Shown: one piece after another, positions 34,225-46,309 of the stretch | Layout of the letters: each line of letters starts with the position of its first letter | Position numbering within the stretch: position 1 is the first letter of the stretch | NCBI RefSeq assembly: GCF_030272615.1 | Contig: NC_081408.1 | Span: forward strand, 402,659,889 to 402,717,888 | Reading direction: 5' to 3' | Length of the DNA stretch: 58,000 bases | DNA from: Cryptomeria japonica | Lineage: Eukaryota; Streptophyta; Pinopsida; Cupressales; Cupressaceae | Made by a program: the position numbers and the translations under genes | The notes under the pieces: model-generated | Told to the model about the DNA's origin: nothing | The model's input: the letters and a program-made list of their open reading frames with translations, nothing else | Databases searched by the model: none

Positions 34225-35502
34225 ATGGGGGAATACACCTTGAGGGAACTTACTCAACGGCTCACTCAGTCTGAGCAAGCCTATGATGATCTTATGGTCA
34301 AATACAAGGCATCTCAAGCAAAAAGGAGAGAACATGCAGAAAAGCTGATGGAGCTATCTGAAAATAGTTCTGCAGATGAAGCAGACATGGAAGCCCTAAT
34401 TGCAGAAGTAAACAAGTTGAATGAATCAAACTCCAACCTGAGAAAGGAGTTGGAAGGACTAACTATCTGAATGTGTCAAGAGTTTGAGAACCGGAGGAAA
34501 GCTGAAGATCTGGTGAAAGAAAGAGATCATGAGATCTCCAATCTGAAACAAGAGATCAGTGCCCTAACTGCTCAACTCCATGCTAGAAAAGTGGAAAAGG
34601 ATGACATGCAAGGTGAACTGAACAATGCCATCTCTGAGAATGAAAACCTGATGAAAGCAAATGCTGCTATTTCCAAAGAACTCTCTGAGTCAAAGGAAAT
34701 ACTTGCTAAGTTCAACAAGAGTACTGTCAAGCTTGAGCAAAAGCTTGAATCTGCCAAACCGGTCAAGAATACCAATGGACTTGGTTATTCTAATCATGAG
34801 GAAGGTGAGACCTCTGGTACAAATGTTGGAGCATCAAAGAAACAATTGGCATCAAAGGATAAAGGTAAGCAAAAGTTTAAACCTGTTTGTTTTAACTGTC
34901 TTAAAGAAGGACATACTACAAATGTGTGTAGGAGTAAGGCTTACAAAAATTTTCCTTATTTCCTAAATGATAAGCCTAGATCCTATAGATTCAATGGTAA
35001 CTGTTATGCATGCAACAAGTATGGGCATAGAGCATTTGAATGCAGGTCTATCATGAATGACACTGGAAGATATCCTCAGAGGACCCAAGGAGTTGGTCCT
35101 GAACCTTTTGTGAACCGGAATCACAACCGGTTTGATGTCTTCAATCACCAGGCAAGAAGCGGTGGTTATCAAGCGGCAACCGAATGGAGAGAAAATTGTA
35201 TGATCTATCATGGTCATGGTCACACTACTGCAACATGCAAAAGGAAGAATGGAAACATGAACAATGGACCTTAGAGAGCATCTGGATTGGTCTGCTATCA
35301 CTGCAACAAACCGGGTCACATTGCTAGATTCTGTAGATCAAGAAAGAACATATCTGATGATATATCGGTCACTCTGGAAGGAGACATTGATGTTGACACC
35401 GTTCAAACGGATATGAACAAAATCTGGAAGAAGAAACTAGTGGTGTTACAAGAGGAACCAGTTTCTGCACCTAGTGTGGAAATATCAGAACCGCCAAACT
35501 AA
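34225..35502 (+). pseudogene. Gag of element D, coiled coil plus three zinc knuckles
   Basis: One frame from ATG 34225 (MGEYTLRELTQRL) to TAA 35500, about 425 codons, interrupted only by TGA 34468 and TAG 35272. Residues about 1-180 form a long Glu/Lys/Leu-rich coiled coil. Three exact CX2CX4HX4C knuckles follow: CFNCLKEGHTTNVC, CYACNKYGHRAFEC and CYHCNKPGHIARFC. A fourth, degenerate one (CMIYHGHGHTTATC) lies before the last. This is the nucleic-acid-binding part of a Gag. I see no recognisable Copia capsid (UBN2-type) domain; the coiled coil may take over assembly. Confidence 0.85.
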
Positions 35503-35953
35503 GCCTCAGAAAAGCTTAGGGGGAGCAAACGGCGAAATGTTTCGAACCCCCAATTTTCACCAGTAAAAGACCTTAACCGGTATGTGATACCTGTTGCTTG
35601 GCAGAAGACCGAAAATGATAAAAAGGCAAATTAGAGTTTACGCCCTAATAGAGGAGCATTAAGGACGGTAGGTGGAGATATGTTTAAAGGCATTTTTAAA
35701 ATCATTTCTCACTATCTGTTTTCGAGCGAAGAAAAGTTTTTCAAAGAGCAAAGCGACGAAGAGGCGATTTGAGCTAAGATCTTGAAAAATTGACAAACTG
35801 CGAAGGAGATTCAAATTCAAATTGCAAATGGTCAAGTCGAGAACACAAAGCGGTGATTCAGCAACTGACAGAGTGTGGAGTAAAGGAGAATCAGAAAGCC
35901 CTAAATTCACGTGTTTTAAAAAGGTATTTCTCAAAGTTCTTAAAGTTTCTATC
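35503..35953 (+). other. inter-ORF leader of element D
   Basis: About 450 bp between the Gag stop and the ORF2 start. It contains AGCTTAGGGGGAGCAAACG at 35513, a purine-rich tract like the PPT, and no sustained open frame. A separate leader with its own ATG suggests ORF2 was made from a spliced or internally started RNA. Confidence 0.4.
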
Positions 35954-38900
35954 ATGGCTTCTGCATCTCATACCAGTTCTAGTGCATCTATTTAATTTGA
36001 AAGTTTTATTCAACGAAAGTCCAAGTATAATGCTCTATCACAAGTTCCAGCTGGTGTGATAATAGAAGAGGGAATTTCTAACTACATAGACTGCAAGATT
36101 GAAGACCTACGGTCTCTAGCTATCCACTCCCAGTTAGGTTTGTTTTGTGGCAAGGATAAGAAAATCAAACCAGAGTATAATATCTTGGAGAAGAAGAAAC
36201 TCCACAATGTTGTCTACTTCCTGGAAGATTTTACAAAAGATCACATAAGGATCATTTTGAGCAAAGTCCGCGGTGACAAGATGTACCTGGAGAGGACACA
36301 TGATATTACGCCACAGGAAATTCATGCAGTCACCAGTTTCTACAACACAGGGGAAGTGCCAGCCCTAAGGACAATAAGCAAAACTAAAATGACAAGGCTC
36401 GTCAGTTCAGTGAGCGACTCATGAGGCATCACAGTCAACTCCATCAAGGATGATCTGGTTAAGTATGCCTGCATGGTGATAGGCTACCGGACATTCTCTG
36501 CTAGTAGAATTAACTTTGTATCTACTGCAGCGGTAAATGCCGCTTACCGAATGATTAAGGAGGATGCATCACTTGACCTGTGCACCGGTATGCAGAGGCA
36601 ACTCCTGTCAAACCTGAAGTCGATCAAACAGGATAATGCACAAAGGTTTAAGTTCGAACAACTACTGGTCGGGTTGTTCTTTTACTTTCAAGGATACATT
36701 CTAGGAGTAGGAGATGTCCAGTGGTCTCCTGACCAATAGGTAACCAAGCAAATCAAGGAGAGCATTCAAGCAATTGGAACTGGTTACCCTGATGTTCTGA
36801 ACAAGTATTTTGATGAGTTCAAATGAAAAAGGAGCCAAAGGATGAGGATCTCAGGTTATATCGTCAAGAAATATGAAGATGACATCTACTTCACCATCCA
36901 AGTAGATCAATGCATAATGGAGGTTGTTGAGCCTAGACAAGAAGAAGTAGAGTCAATCGGCTATGAGGTGATGTACGATATGCCAGAAGGGTATGCCTCT
37001 ACCCTTATTGCCTCACCACTTGATCCTAAGGCGAAGAAAATCGGCACCTACCTAGAGAGGATAGCACTGGTTGAGGAACCACCAACAAAGAAAGGAAAAG
37101 AACCTGCAGTAAAGAAGGCAAAGGCAGTGCCTGTAGCGTCCGCACCGGTTACTACTGCGACTCCAAAAGTGACCAAGCGGTCACCAGCCAAAAAGAAACT
37201 GAAAGTAGCACCGGCTAAAGTCTTCAAGAGGAAAATGAAGACAAAAAGCAACTCTCCGGACTTAGAGGAAACTGTGTCTGAGGAGCAGCCCAAGAAGGCA
37301 AGACAGACAAGAAAGAAAACAAAGAATGAACCGGCATCATCTGCACTGATAAATATAGATATCTCTTCCTATAAACCTTTGACACATTGTCAAAGAACAA
37401 TAAAGAATATTAGGAGAAAAGTGCTAAATGACTTACTTGAGTGTTTTGATGACTTCAATGAGGATGAAAAGGAAGCGGTTGAAAAGGAAATAATTCAGTA
37501 TTTATGTATTAATGACCGGTCGCCCTCAGAGATCAAATCTCAGACACCAGATTCTCTATATATGTCATTAGATAATAGATGGTGAATTGCCATAGAGAAA
37601 GAACAGGAAATTAGGGAGAAGGTTTTTGCACAGTACTTTCCTGACCTGTCAAATTCTGAGTTGTATGATGTTATTGACCAAAACAAAGGACTCTTCTTCA
37701 CTAGAAAAAGAAGACTCTGGTTGTTAGAAGGTAGAGTTGCTGATGTCGAAAAAGACACCCATCTGTATATGAAAACAACTGTCCAGACTCACAAAGCACA
37801 TCTCGCCAACGAGCAAGCTGAGAAAGAACCAATTATATCCAAACCGGTTGAAGCATTTGATGCTGAAGGAAATCTAGTTGTTGAACCAATCGACACCATT
37901 GATGTCGATGCTTTGGATGCTGAGGATGTTACCCAAGAGATACCATTTGAGGCAACAAGATAGGAGCATGAGGCTGAACAAGAGAAGAAAGCCGAGGACA
38001 GACAGGAAGTGGCGAAGGAAGAAGAAGAAAAGAAGAAAAAGGATGAAGAGGAGAAAAAGAAGAAGGAAGAAGAAGAAAAGAAGAAAAAGGATGAAGAGGA
38101 GAAGAAGAAGAAGGAAGCAAAGAGGAAAAAGAAGGAAGAAGAAGATAAGGAACAGGAGAACCAAAAGGAAGCAGAAAAGAAAAAGGTTGAGGAAGACAAG
38201 GAAGTAGAGAAGAGGAGAGAAGCGGAGAAGAAGAAAGCGGAAGAGGACAAGGTAGGAGAAGCGGTGAAGAGCACCCAGATGGAGACTCCGAAGGCAACCG
38301 GGAGTCAAGCTAAACAAGCTGATCTCACCAGTCCTATAGATCTCTAGTCTGCAAGTGAAACGGACCTAATGCAGAGCATCAAGGTAGCTCAAGAGCACCT
38401 TGAAATCATTTGATGGAAGGAGCAGGATGTAATCCAAGCAGCTGTGGATACGCTTACCAGTTTGATACCCGGTACAAATCTTCCAAACACCGATTCATCA
38501 CTAGCTAGACTTAAGCTCCTATGCACAGTAGTAGATGATCAGGTGTAGAGCCTCGAAGAGGAAGCAGACGCTAATGTCAAGAAGGAGCTCTGGTGAAGAA
38601 GTTGAATGAGCTCTGGACTGAACTGAAGAAAGAACAAAAGGATATAAGGGATGCTTTGGATGAGGGAAATCTGCTACTTAGCAAAATCTGTCAACCCCAT
38701 CTATTCTATGATGATGTGCTAGCTCAGAAGCAAAAGCTTCAAATAGACTTACAGTCCTACATGAGCACATTCAAGATGCCTTATGATTCCTTTGCAACTT
38801 ATGGGCAAACCGTTCACCAGTTTCACATCCAGTCAGCCAAAATGGAGCAAGAGATCAGCACACAGTCTAGAGATTTGTAGGAGCTACAACTAGTTCTACT

Positions 38901-39118
38901 CCCACATCTGCAAATTCTTCAGAAGTGTTATCTGAACCTGGATGCCTTGACAGTTACACAGGAGATGAGCACAGTTGATGCCATGGAAGAACAGGTCTCC
39001 CAGATGCAAACAGAGAAAGAAGTAGCCACCTCCCTACTTGAGTCCTAGTCTCTATCGATGAAACAATTCTTGCAGGACTATAAATCTATTTTTGACAAGT
39101 ATTACTCCTTGTTGTCAT
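35954..39118 (+). pseudogene. element D ORF2: ~1050-codon unknown protein replacing pol
   Basis: One frame from ATG 35954 (MASASHTSSSASI) to about 38560, then one frame change and continuation to TAA near 39116. Nonsense codons lie near 35989, 36422, 36737, 36823, 37583, 37961, 38345, 38411 and 38546. Segments in order: a folded-looking N-terminal part (about 36056-36830) with DITPQEIHAVTSF and FEQLLVGLFFYFQGY; a basic stretch with KRSPAKKKLK and KKARQTRKKTK, resembling nuclear localisation or histone-tail sequence; an acidic part; a Lys/Glu repeat (38018-38250); and a C-terminal coiled coil (KKLNELWTELKKEQKD...). I find no protease, RT or integrase motif. It could be a structural, nuclear-import or host-targeting factor. 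Confidence 0.7.
38018..38118 (+). repeat. 48-bp tandem duplication in a Lys/Glu-rich segment
   Basis: A purine-only unit encoding EEEEKKKKDEEEKKKK is present twice in a row with one silent difference, followed by related degenerate units to about 38250. Open frames on the opposite strand (Ser/Phe/Leu-rich) are shadows of it. Confidence 0.8.
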
Positions 39119-39444
39119 AAACTTTTATTATTTAATATCAAATGGAAACAAGGTTGTTCAGTGGTACTTTGTCATTGTTGGCAAAGGGGGAGAAGTACTC
39201 TATCTATTTTGGAGAATTATATGGGAGAAGTATCTGGATTTAAAATTTTGCTATATGCTTTGATATATGCTTTGATATATGCTCTGATATCTCAATGCTT
39301 ATGCTCTATATGCAAAATTGTTATACATCGTATTGTTAAAGGGATAGTGTATATGCTTAGGGGGAGCAATTTTGCTAATGGCATGTTTTTTGTAAAACAC
39401 TTAGATGTCAAAATTTTATTTTCCTAAGTGTTGCCATCAATGCC

Positions 39445-39456
39445 AAAGGGGGAGAT
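39445..39456 (+). other. polypurine tract, element D
   Basis: AAAGGGGGAGAT directly before the 3' LTR start TGTTGGCA. Similar tracts occur at 39182 (AAAGGGGGAGAAG), 39358 (TTAGGGGGAGCAA) and 35515. Confidence 0.85.
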
Positions 39457-40578
39457 TGTTGGCATTTTTTATGTTCATGTTGTGATTGTCATTGATGGAC
39501 ACACACTTGTATTAAGATCCTCTTCATATGTGTGAGTTAGAGCACAACTGGTATTTGTTCCAACTGGTATGTTGTATTATAGTCTTTAGACTATTGATGT
39601 TTTGCAGAATGTGTTTACCGGTCTGAAGCGGCATGTCGACCTCAAGCGGTTCGTGGATACCAAGCGGTACAAGGGATTAAAGCAGCATAACACATTTTTA
39701 CCAGTCTTCATTTTGACAAACCAGCAACCGATATTTTGTATGAACCGGCAATACTCTGAGATGAGTTACCAATTGGCATTTTGTGATGAGTTACCATCCA
39801 CCAATCGTTTGACGGTGCCGACTCTTTGGCGGTGCTTTTTGTGTCGTGTTACCAGATATGTCCAGATGCATTGAACCTAGGAAATTGTATTGTAATCCTC
39901 TTGGACCTACATGAAATCAGATTCTTTTATAAGGACATCATGTCTAGGGTTCTAAGGTTGTTGTTGAGGTTGATGTTGTTGCTAGGGTTCAAGGTAACTG
40001 AAGAGTTAGAGAGAGTATGAATGTGTAGAAGACTGAAGTAATGTTGTAATGCATTAAGATCGAGCTATCAAGGATCTAACCAAGCAATCTGTGCTATTTT
40101 CTAGATCACTCACTTGTTGATTACTCACATCTTCGACAAGCCTTTAGCCCTTAACCGGGTAGGCCCAAAAGCCTCTTGTAAATCCTCTAACAAGGTGGTT
40201 CACATCTGTGGATCTAAAATCCTCTAGCAAGGTAGTCTTTAATCGGACTTATCTCCTAACAGAGATTGAGATTCCTAACAGGATCTGTTCTGGTAAAGAA
40301 CGTTGTAAGACCTTAACCGGTCTAGTTTCTATTCTGCAGATAGTTACTTGTGAGTCCCATCTCACTGTGGTTTTTCTCATTTGGGTTTCCACGTCAAAAT
40401 CTCTTGTGTTATGGTGTTTATGCTTCTGTGGATGAATGCATTATTAGCTATTTGGTTTGCATGTTTGTTAACCGGTTTGTCTGCTAAATTGTTTTACCGG
40501 TTTACTGTCAGTCTTGCAAAGTGTTTAAGTGCAAAGATTTTTGGTATACTAATTCACCCCCCCTCTTAGTATTAATCA
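39457..40578 (+). repeat. element D 3' LTR
   Basis: Aligns over its full length with the 5' LTR and ends TTAGTATTAATCA, followed by the TSD GCATA (40579-40583). Confidence 0.95.
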
Positions 40579-40583
40579 GCATA

Positions 40584-41439
40584 CACATGTATGATTGTTG
40601 AAACTCTAAAGGAAGTTAGTTATATTAGTTTGTATTTGAATGAAACCTTACAATTGTGTTGATAAGAGATCATTGTCAACCTGGACTATGTGATAGGGCC
40701 CACTCCTATTAAGTGTTTGGCATTGATCGATTGTATTTTTTTTAATTTTGTTTCCTCTTTAACGTTCAGATATGTGTTTATATTAAGAATCTTTGAATTT
40801 ATTTAGTAAGTAAGATTTTTCTCTAGAATAAAGTTTTATGAATGAATATTGTAAAAGTTTTGATTCACATTAAATTTGCAAATTCACCATAGAATTAAAA
40901 AGATTGCTAAATGTATGCTTATTTATTCATTGATTTAGCAACACATTAATTTGTGATTGTGTTTTATTCTTTGTGTACACGATGTTACAATTTATTGATT
41001 CTTCAAAATTTTAGTTTATTTTAGTTCAAGTAGTTAGAAGTTACAAATCCTATAGCTTTTAGTTATAATTCCCATTACCTTAATAAATGTAGTTCTTATA
41101 ACCTATAGCTAATTTCAAGCAATTTTATGTTAAATTAGATTTACTTTTATCATTTTTTTTGTCAATATGGTTATATTAATTCACAAAATTCTACTGCATA
41201 TAACCCTTGTGCACAAAATCATTACACCTTTTATAAGTTGTGTCATGGATTGACATAAGATCTGCAATGTGGTTAAAATTAGGGTTTCACCATTTGGGTT
41301 TATAAAGCCACTAATTTTGCTTAGGACCAACCTTACATTAAGGAGGGAATTGAATTACATTGATCTAAAAGGGCTAAATGGAGACCATATGTATTAATTC
41401 CTCCTTGTTTGAGTTGAAATTGAATTGGAATTAGGATTG
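40584..41439. other. AT-rich spacer
   Basis: No gene supported. The right part (about 41270-41440), read on the minus strand, has AAACCCTAATTTTAACC and repeated TTCAATTCAA words, similar in style to the leader of element A. It may therefore belong to fragment C. Confidence 0.35.
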
Positions 41440-43508
41440 AATTGCAATGCTAGATCTAGGACAAACAATGAGAAAATGACATAAAATGACAGTAACAGAA
41501 TGTTCTAGATATAATGTAGAGTTGTTAACCTAGGTCTATGGAAAGAAAATATATCAGAACTTGTGATACAAAATTAAGGTAGAATTGTCGAGACTGGAGT
41601 ATCGGATCGCCCTGGTCCTCCGAATATTGGGGGAAAAGAAACTTAATATTTTTTGAATTAGGATGACATACATAATCCACTATCAGAAGGCCATAAAAAA
41701 ATCTTGGGACCGAGGGGATTTGGTCATCTTAGTCCCCTACTTTTTGCTCCTTCAAAAGTTGAATCTGATTATTTTCATCCACTTTGTCGAATTCCTCACT
41801 CATAGCTCTTAAGAAAATTACCTACACACAGAAAGAAGGAAATAGGTTTGGTTTATGGGGGGGTTCACCACAGGTCAAAGCCTAGTTTAGGAATGAACCT
41901 TGAAATTGAAAGGATGATTAAATTGAATTAGAATGCTTTCCTTTTGAGGGAAAGGCTAGATCTGATATGAAAATGCTCAAACTTGATTCCTTGATGAAGT
42001 TTGCTTGAATCCTTGTGAAAAATTATAGAATGCCATGTAGAATGTCTTCATAGAAGGTTGATCGTGGATACTTGAACTTGAATTGAACTTCTCCTTCAAT
42101 GCTTGATGAATACTTAAATTCTTGCTCACATAGATTTGAATTGATTTTGCTAAAGTGTAATTGAGAGATCACTTATGATTTCCGAGTTACCAAATGAGGG
42201 GGTAGGTTTCCTTTTATACCTAACCATGCATTAAATGTTTGATTTTTTAGAGCAAGCTGACACAAAGCCAAATTTCTTGCCCTCATCAAGTGATTATTGT
42301 GAGGTCCTATTTTGGGTCTTGATTGAACCAAGGTGGTCTTGATTGAACCAAGGTGGTCTAGGTAACCTGTTCTTCTCAATCAAACTCAAAATTAGATAGA
42401 GGTTGGATCATGAGTTGAAAATGCAGATTTCAAGAGGGTATGAGTAGCAGCAAAGCAAGAATTAAGCACTGAAGGATAGAATGCCAAGGTGAGGGCTAGG
42501 AGAGGATGAAATTGTATAGGTATATAATTTATGACACTACATTTAGCCCCCACTTTAGAAGGATTATGAACCTAGGTCCATACTCACAGTAAAGTATAAT
42601 GTCGCATTGAAAAAATTTCACCAAGATACCAAAGAGACAAGACACACCAAGCCCCCAAGAACTTAGGATCTTATCAATCTAATATTGAGATAAAAGGAGC
42701 AACACATGAAGAGGATAGAAAAAGCATGACTGTTCCTAGCCTAGTAAGGCTTGTTCTTACTATGTGTCATGTTAGGATTGAAAATTTTGAAGAAGATTAC
42801 AAAGAAAAAGGCTTAGTTTGCAAAGTAATCTAAACATTGAATTGAATTGAATGCAAAATGGGTACTACAACATGTACCAAACATGTCATGGTGTGTAAAC
42901 AAAGTCTACAAACCAAGTCTCGTTGTGTGTACACAAAGTGTATCATTGAGCAGTGTATATGCCCCTACGTTAAAGAAATTATGTACACCTTATCAGGAGA
43001 AATAAATTTAATGTATCATAAATGTATCCAAAAGACTATCACATTTCCATAATGAGATTCCCCCAAGAAAGGACAAACCAAAGGGTAATGGTCACAAAAC
43101 ATATTGGGAAAAAAAGAACATAAGGGATCCACTAGCTAGGGTCAGTATACACTTTTGATAAATAATGTATATCAAGAATAAGTGTATTGAATTGACCTCA
43201 TCCCCCAAAGGTAGTGGAACTATGAACACAATGGAAGAAGAGCACATAAGATGAATGAACAAATGTCTTTTTGATTCAACATGAAAGAGACTAAAAAGGG
43301 ATCTTGATGCTTTGCATCATCCCCAAGTAGACAACACAAAAGAATATTTACAAATAATAGCACATGTATGACATAATATTGATACAACATATAGAAGAAT
43401 TTAGATGCAAATAGAGGAATTCCAGAAAAAATCTGGCCTCTTTATTACCTTGCACCAACAGAGTAACAAGGGTCATCCAAAGAGAACCTAACATAACATA
43501 AAGAGAAA
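41440..43508 (-). mobile_element. fragment C: 3' end of an element related to A, minus strand
   Basis: Read on the minus strand, 43350 to 42560 matches the element A region 13577-14230: TCTACTTGNGGAYGATGCAAAGC, a GATAAGATCCTAARTYC..GGGGCTTGGTG-like block, and the end CTAAAGTGGGGGCTAAA. An LTR then starts TGTAGTGTCAT at 42541. It carries TATAAAAGGAAA (42212-42218), TTTCCTTCTTTCTGTGTGTAG near 41823 and TTCGGAGGACCA near 41618, each with a counterpart in the A LTRs. The LTR end near 41440 is estimated from the A LTR length. The fragment is cut on the right by element B at 43508/43509. Confidence 0.65.
42319..42358. repeat. 20-bp tandem duplication
   Basis: TTGATTGAACCAAGGTGGTC is present twice in direct succession without mismatch, inside the LTR of fragment C. 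It is a recent replication-slippage duplication. Confidence 0.8.
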
Positions 43509-44321
43509 CTAACAAGAGGGGCAAGGAAATTAATAGACTGCCAGCCACCATGAAGTACCAATATCAAGGATAGGTTCATGTATCAAAGTTGGATGATCAA
43601 ATTAGATGGGTCACAGACACTGAGGTGGGACACATAGAGATTGGGGATATTGCAACCCAATTGGATAAACCTAGCCTAGATGCTCTCCACCAAAGAATTA
43701 AGAGGTTAGGTCTTGTAGAAGCTACTGTATTCCCTCAGTCCCTACAAGCACCAGAGTTTATAATGACCATCGCCCCATTCTACAATCCAGACACTAGGAA
43801 GTGCACGGATGCAAATGGAAAAACTGTTATTGACTTATCTCCAGATATGCTGGGATTCATCTTTGGAATCCCAAATAGGGAAGAAGCATTCTTACTAACT
43901 GAAGAAGAGGCCTTGAAGGCATGGAACGACAAGGTATCCGCCAGCAAAAGACACATGAATACCAACTGGCTCGAAGAGGAGAGGAAAACAGGGCTCAAGG
44001 CTACAGAGATCCTAAGGGCCGACTTCAAAGAGCCTCAGAGAGACTTGATTATCATGCTCAGCAGGGCCTTCGACAAGCCAGACTGCAAACACTTCCATCC
44101 CTGGATGTTCCAGTTTATGACCAATGGGATTTAGTTTTAACCGGCAGGCCCCTTTACAGGTATAACTACATCGGCCATTGAGCTATCCATCACCATCGAG
44201 ACCCAACTACAAAGACCTTGGGGTAGTGAGTTCTTCCAAACCCGTTACTTTTCAGGAGAGGTGGTGAGTGTTTGCATCAACTACCTGACTGTTGGTGAGT
44301 GTGTCAAAACACGCGTCAACA
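43509..44321 (+). repeat. element B left terminal copy (deleted LTR or ORF-LTR remnant)
   Basis: 43509-44123 matches 53075-53689, and 44120-44321 matches 57527-57728. The junction lies at the 4-base word ACCA, present on both sides of the missing 3841 bp, which indicates a microhomology-mediated deletion. A 181-codon frame at 43589-44134 is the truncated N-terminal part of the accessory ORF. The copy ends CGCGTCAACA, directly before the PBS. Confidence 0.85.
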
Positions 44322-44324
44322 GAA

Positions 44325-44342
44325 ATTGGCGCTAGAAGGAGG
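44325..44342 (+). other. primer-binding site, element B
   Basis: ATTGGCGCTAGAAGGAGG, three bases after the terminal CA. TGGCGC-type primer sites are usual in Tat/Athila-type Gypsy elements. I cannot name the tRNA with confidence. Confidence 0.65.
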
Positions 44343-44448
44343 ACCGGACTAAACCCCCGTAGGTAAATCGCATTTGGTATTTCCAGGTAATTGAGGTATT
44401 AAGCTGGATCGTATATCATCTTTTTCTCCTGAGAGATTCCACTGAGTC

Positions 44449-45935
44449 TTGAGGAGTGGTTCTTCACCGTCTGACTTAGTTGAGTTAGGACCTGCCACTA
44501 GGAGGAAGAAGGACAAAGCTAAGAAACAACCCTCAACATCCTCACCAATACAGTCATCCATACCCAACGTACGAGACCAACTAAGCCCTAGTCCTCAGCC
44601 TATTGTTGTACCTTTCGTAACTCAACATTCACCATTGTTACCTTCGATGGCTTACTTCAACCAAGACACTAGGTGGACGAACTGCTGATGAACATATTGA
44701 AGCTTTTAAAGATGCGGTTGTTCATAATCATATCAAACATCAAGATGTAGTATGTAGACTCTTCCCATATTCACTTAGGGAGAATGAATACAATTGGTAC
44801 TTAACCCTACCTGCAAACTCCATCACAGGTTGGGATCTTTTGGAGAAGGCCTTCATTGATCAATTCTGAGTGTATGTAGACCCTAGGTCTTTATACCATC
44901 AGTTTGCTTCTCTTAAGAAATTGCCAAATGAGCCATTAACGACCTTTAATACTAACTTCCAAAGGGCATTCAAGAGGCTTCAAGCCCCTTACCAGGTAGC
45001 ACCTAACGTAGCCATCGACTCATATCTGAGAGCTATTGACCCTTGGACTGCTATGTTCATTAAAAAGAGTGTTCCTCAAGATCAAAGGGATACCTTAGTG
45101 AAGGTCTTCACATTAGCAATTAGCATGAACCAAGAGTTGAATCAAACCCTAGGAGGGATTGGGTATAACCTACCCACAGTGGTGAATCAAGGAAATTACA
45201 ATCAACTTCCAGGTATACCCTCGTCTCTACCTATCGATGCCCCAACAATGAACCCCGTGCCAATTTATGCACCCCAACCACAAGCAAGTCAGCAGTTCAC
45301 AGCTCAAGCATCGACTTTGCAAAATGGTACCAATAACATTCCCACTCAGACGCAATACACTAGTCAGCCGCAAGCTGGAAATCAACAATTTGACAATATG
45401 CATCCAATAAACCAAGTTCCAACTACAACATCCGAGAATCAAGGATCCCATATATCTGTTGAAGTAGAGGCTTTAAAGAAAATGATCTCACAGGTCACTT
45501 CAGACTTGAGCCAGCTAAAGATGAATCCTCCAGGAGGATATAATCAATCCCAACCCTACAACAATCAGTGAAACTACAATAACCAGAACCAGAACCAAAG
45601 GTACAATAATAAACCTTATAATAGGCAATGGAATACGGGTCCAAATAATGGTGGGGTGAACCATGACCACCCGGATGCACGAGATAACCCAAATCACACA
45701 CAAAGTGTTAACCTTGCTGATATGAATCTACTAACAAATTGGTGTAGGTTGCATGACACGGCTTCCCATTCTGAGATTAATTGTGCACAGTTCGAGAAAA
45801 TCATAAGAATTGCTCAAGCTGACTCTCAGCCCAAAGATTGTTCCAATGATGAACCGGATAAGGTTAATACTGCCATGCTAGTTGATACTTTCCTATGTAA
45901 AGAGTTCCAAGCTGAAGCTGATGGTGAACCATGTG
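44449..45935 (+). pseudogene. Gag of element B, broken
   Basis: The Gag core around 44690-45000 reads GRTADEHIEAFKDAV..., LFPYSLRENEYNWYLTLPANSI, WDLLEKAFIDQF*VYVDPRSLYHQFASLKK, a good match to the retrotransposon Gag family. The early part (44449-44688) is in another frame, joined by a frameshift near 44670. TGA codons at 44867 and 45569 stand where Arg is plausible. A Gln/Asn/Pro-rich linker (45150-45650) follows, then LTNWCRLHDTASHSEINCAQF near 45740, which resembles the Cys-His segment of Tat-type Gag. The true start codon is not clear. Confidence 0.8.
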
Positions 45936-46309
45936 TATATGATGCTCAGGCCTTTCAGACCAGGAACAACTATAATCTTAGAAGTCCAGGCAAGGCTTCG
46001 TTAACAGAGCCACCTCCCCCGACAGGCGAGTTTGTACCTCCGAATGCTAATGCGAGCAACAATCCTCGTCCACCTCAAGCTTTCCAAGGAACACGCCCTA
46101 AACAAGTTCAGGGGCAAGATTATGTTTTGAAAGGATCATTTGATGTTACTAAAGAGATGGAAAGGACTGTTACTACTATGTCCTTAATGGAAGTATTGAG
46201 ATATTGCCCCGAACAGAAGAAGGCTCTCCTTAGGAAGTTGGAGATGTTAGAGTCACAAAGTAATGAGGTTAAGATGGCCGATTTTAATGAAGTTAATGCT
46301 AACATTAGT

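Larger units (their letters stand above)
33052..40578 (+). mobile_element. element D: complete non-autonomous LTR retrotransposon
   Basis: LTRs of 1123 bp (33052-34174) and 1122 bp (39457-40578), with TSD GCATA at 33047-33051 and 40579-40583. A primer-binding site TGGTATCAGAGC lies three bases after the 5' LTR and a polypurine tract AAAGGGGGAGA just before the 3' LTR. By eye the LTRs differ at about 38 sites plus one indel (roughly 3-4 percent), so D is the youngest datable element here. The interior encodes Gag and a second, ~1050-codon ORF. No protease, RT, RNase H or integrase is present, so enzymes must have come from another element. LTR ends and PBS are Copia-like; the superfamily cannot be proven without pol. 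Confidence 0.93.

Noticed and set aside
37789-38317. Minus-strand open frames of 122-161 codons, Ser/Phe/Leu-rich
   Set aside because: They are the complement of the purine-only Lys/Glu repeat in element D ORF2, which is the better-supported reading.
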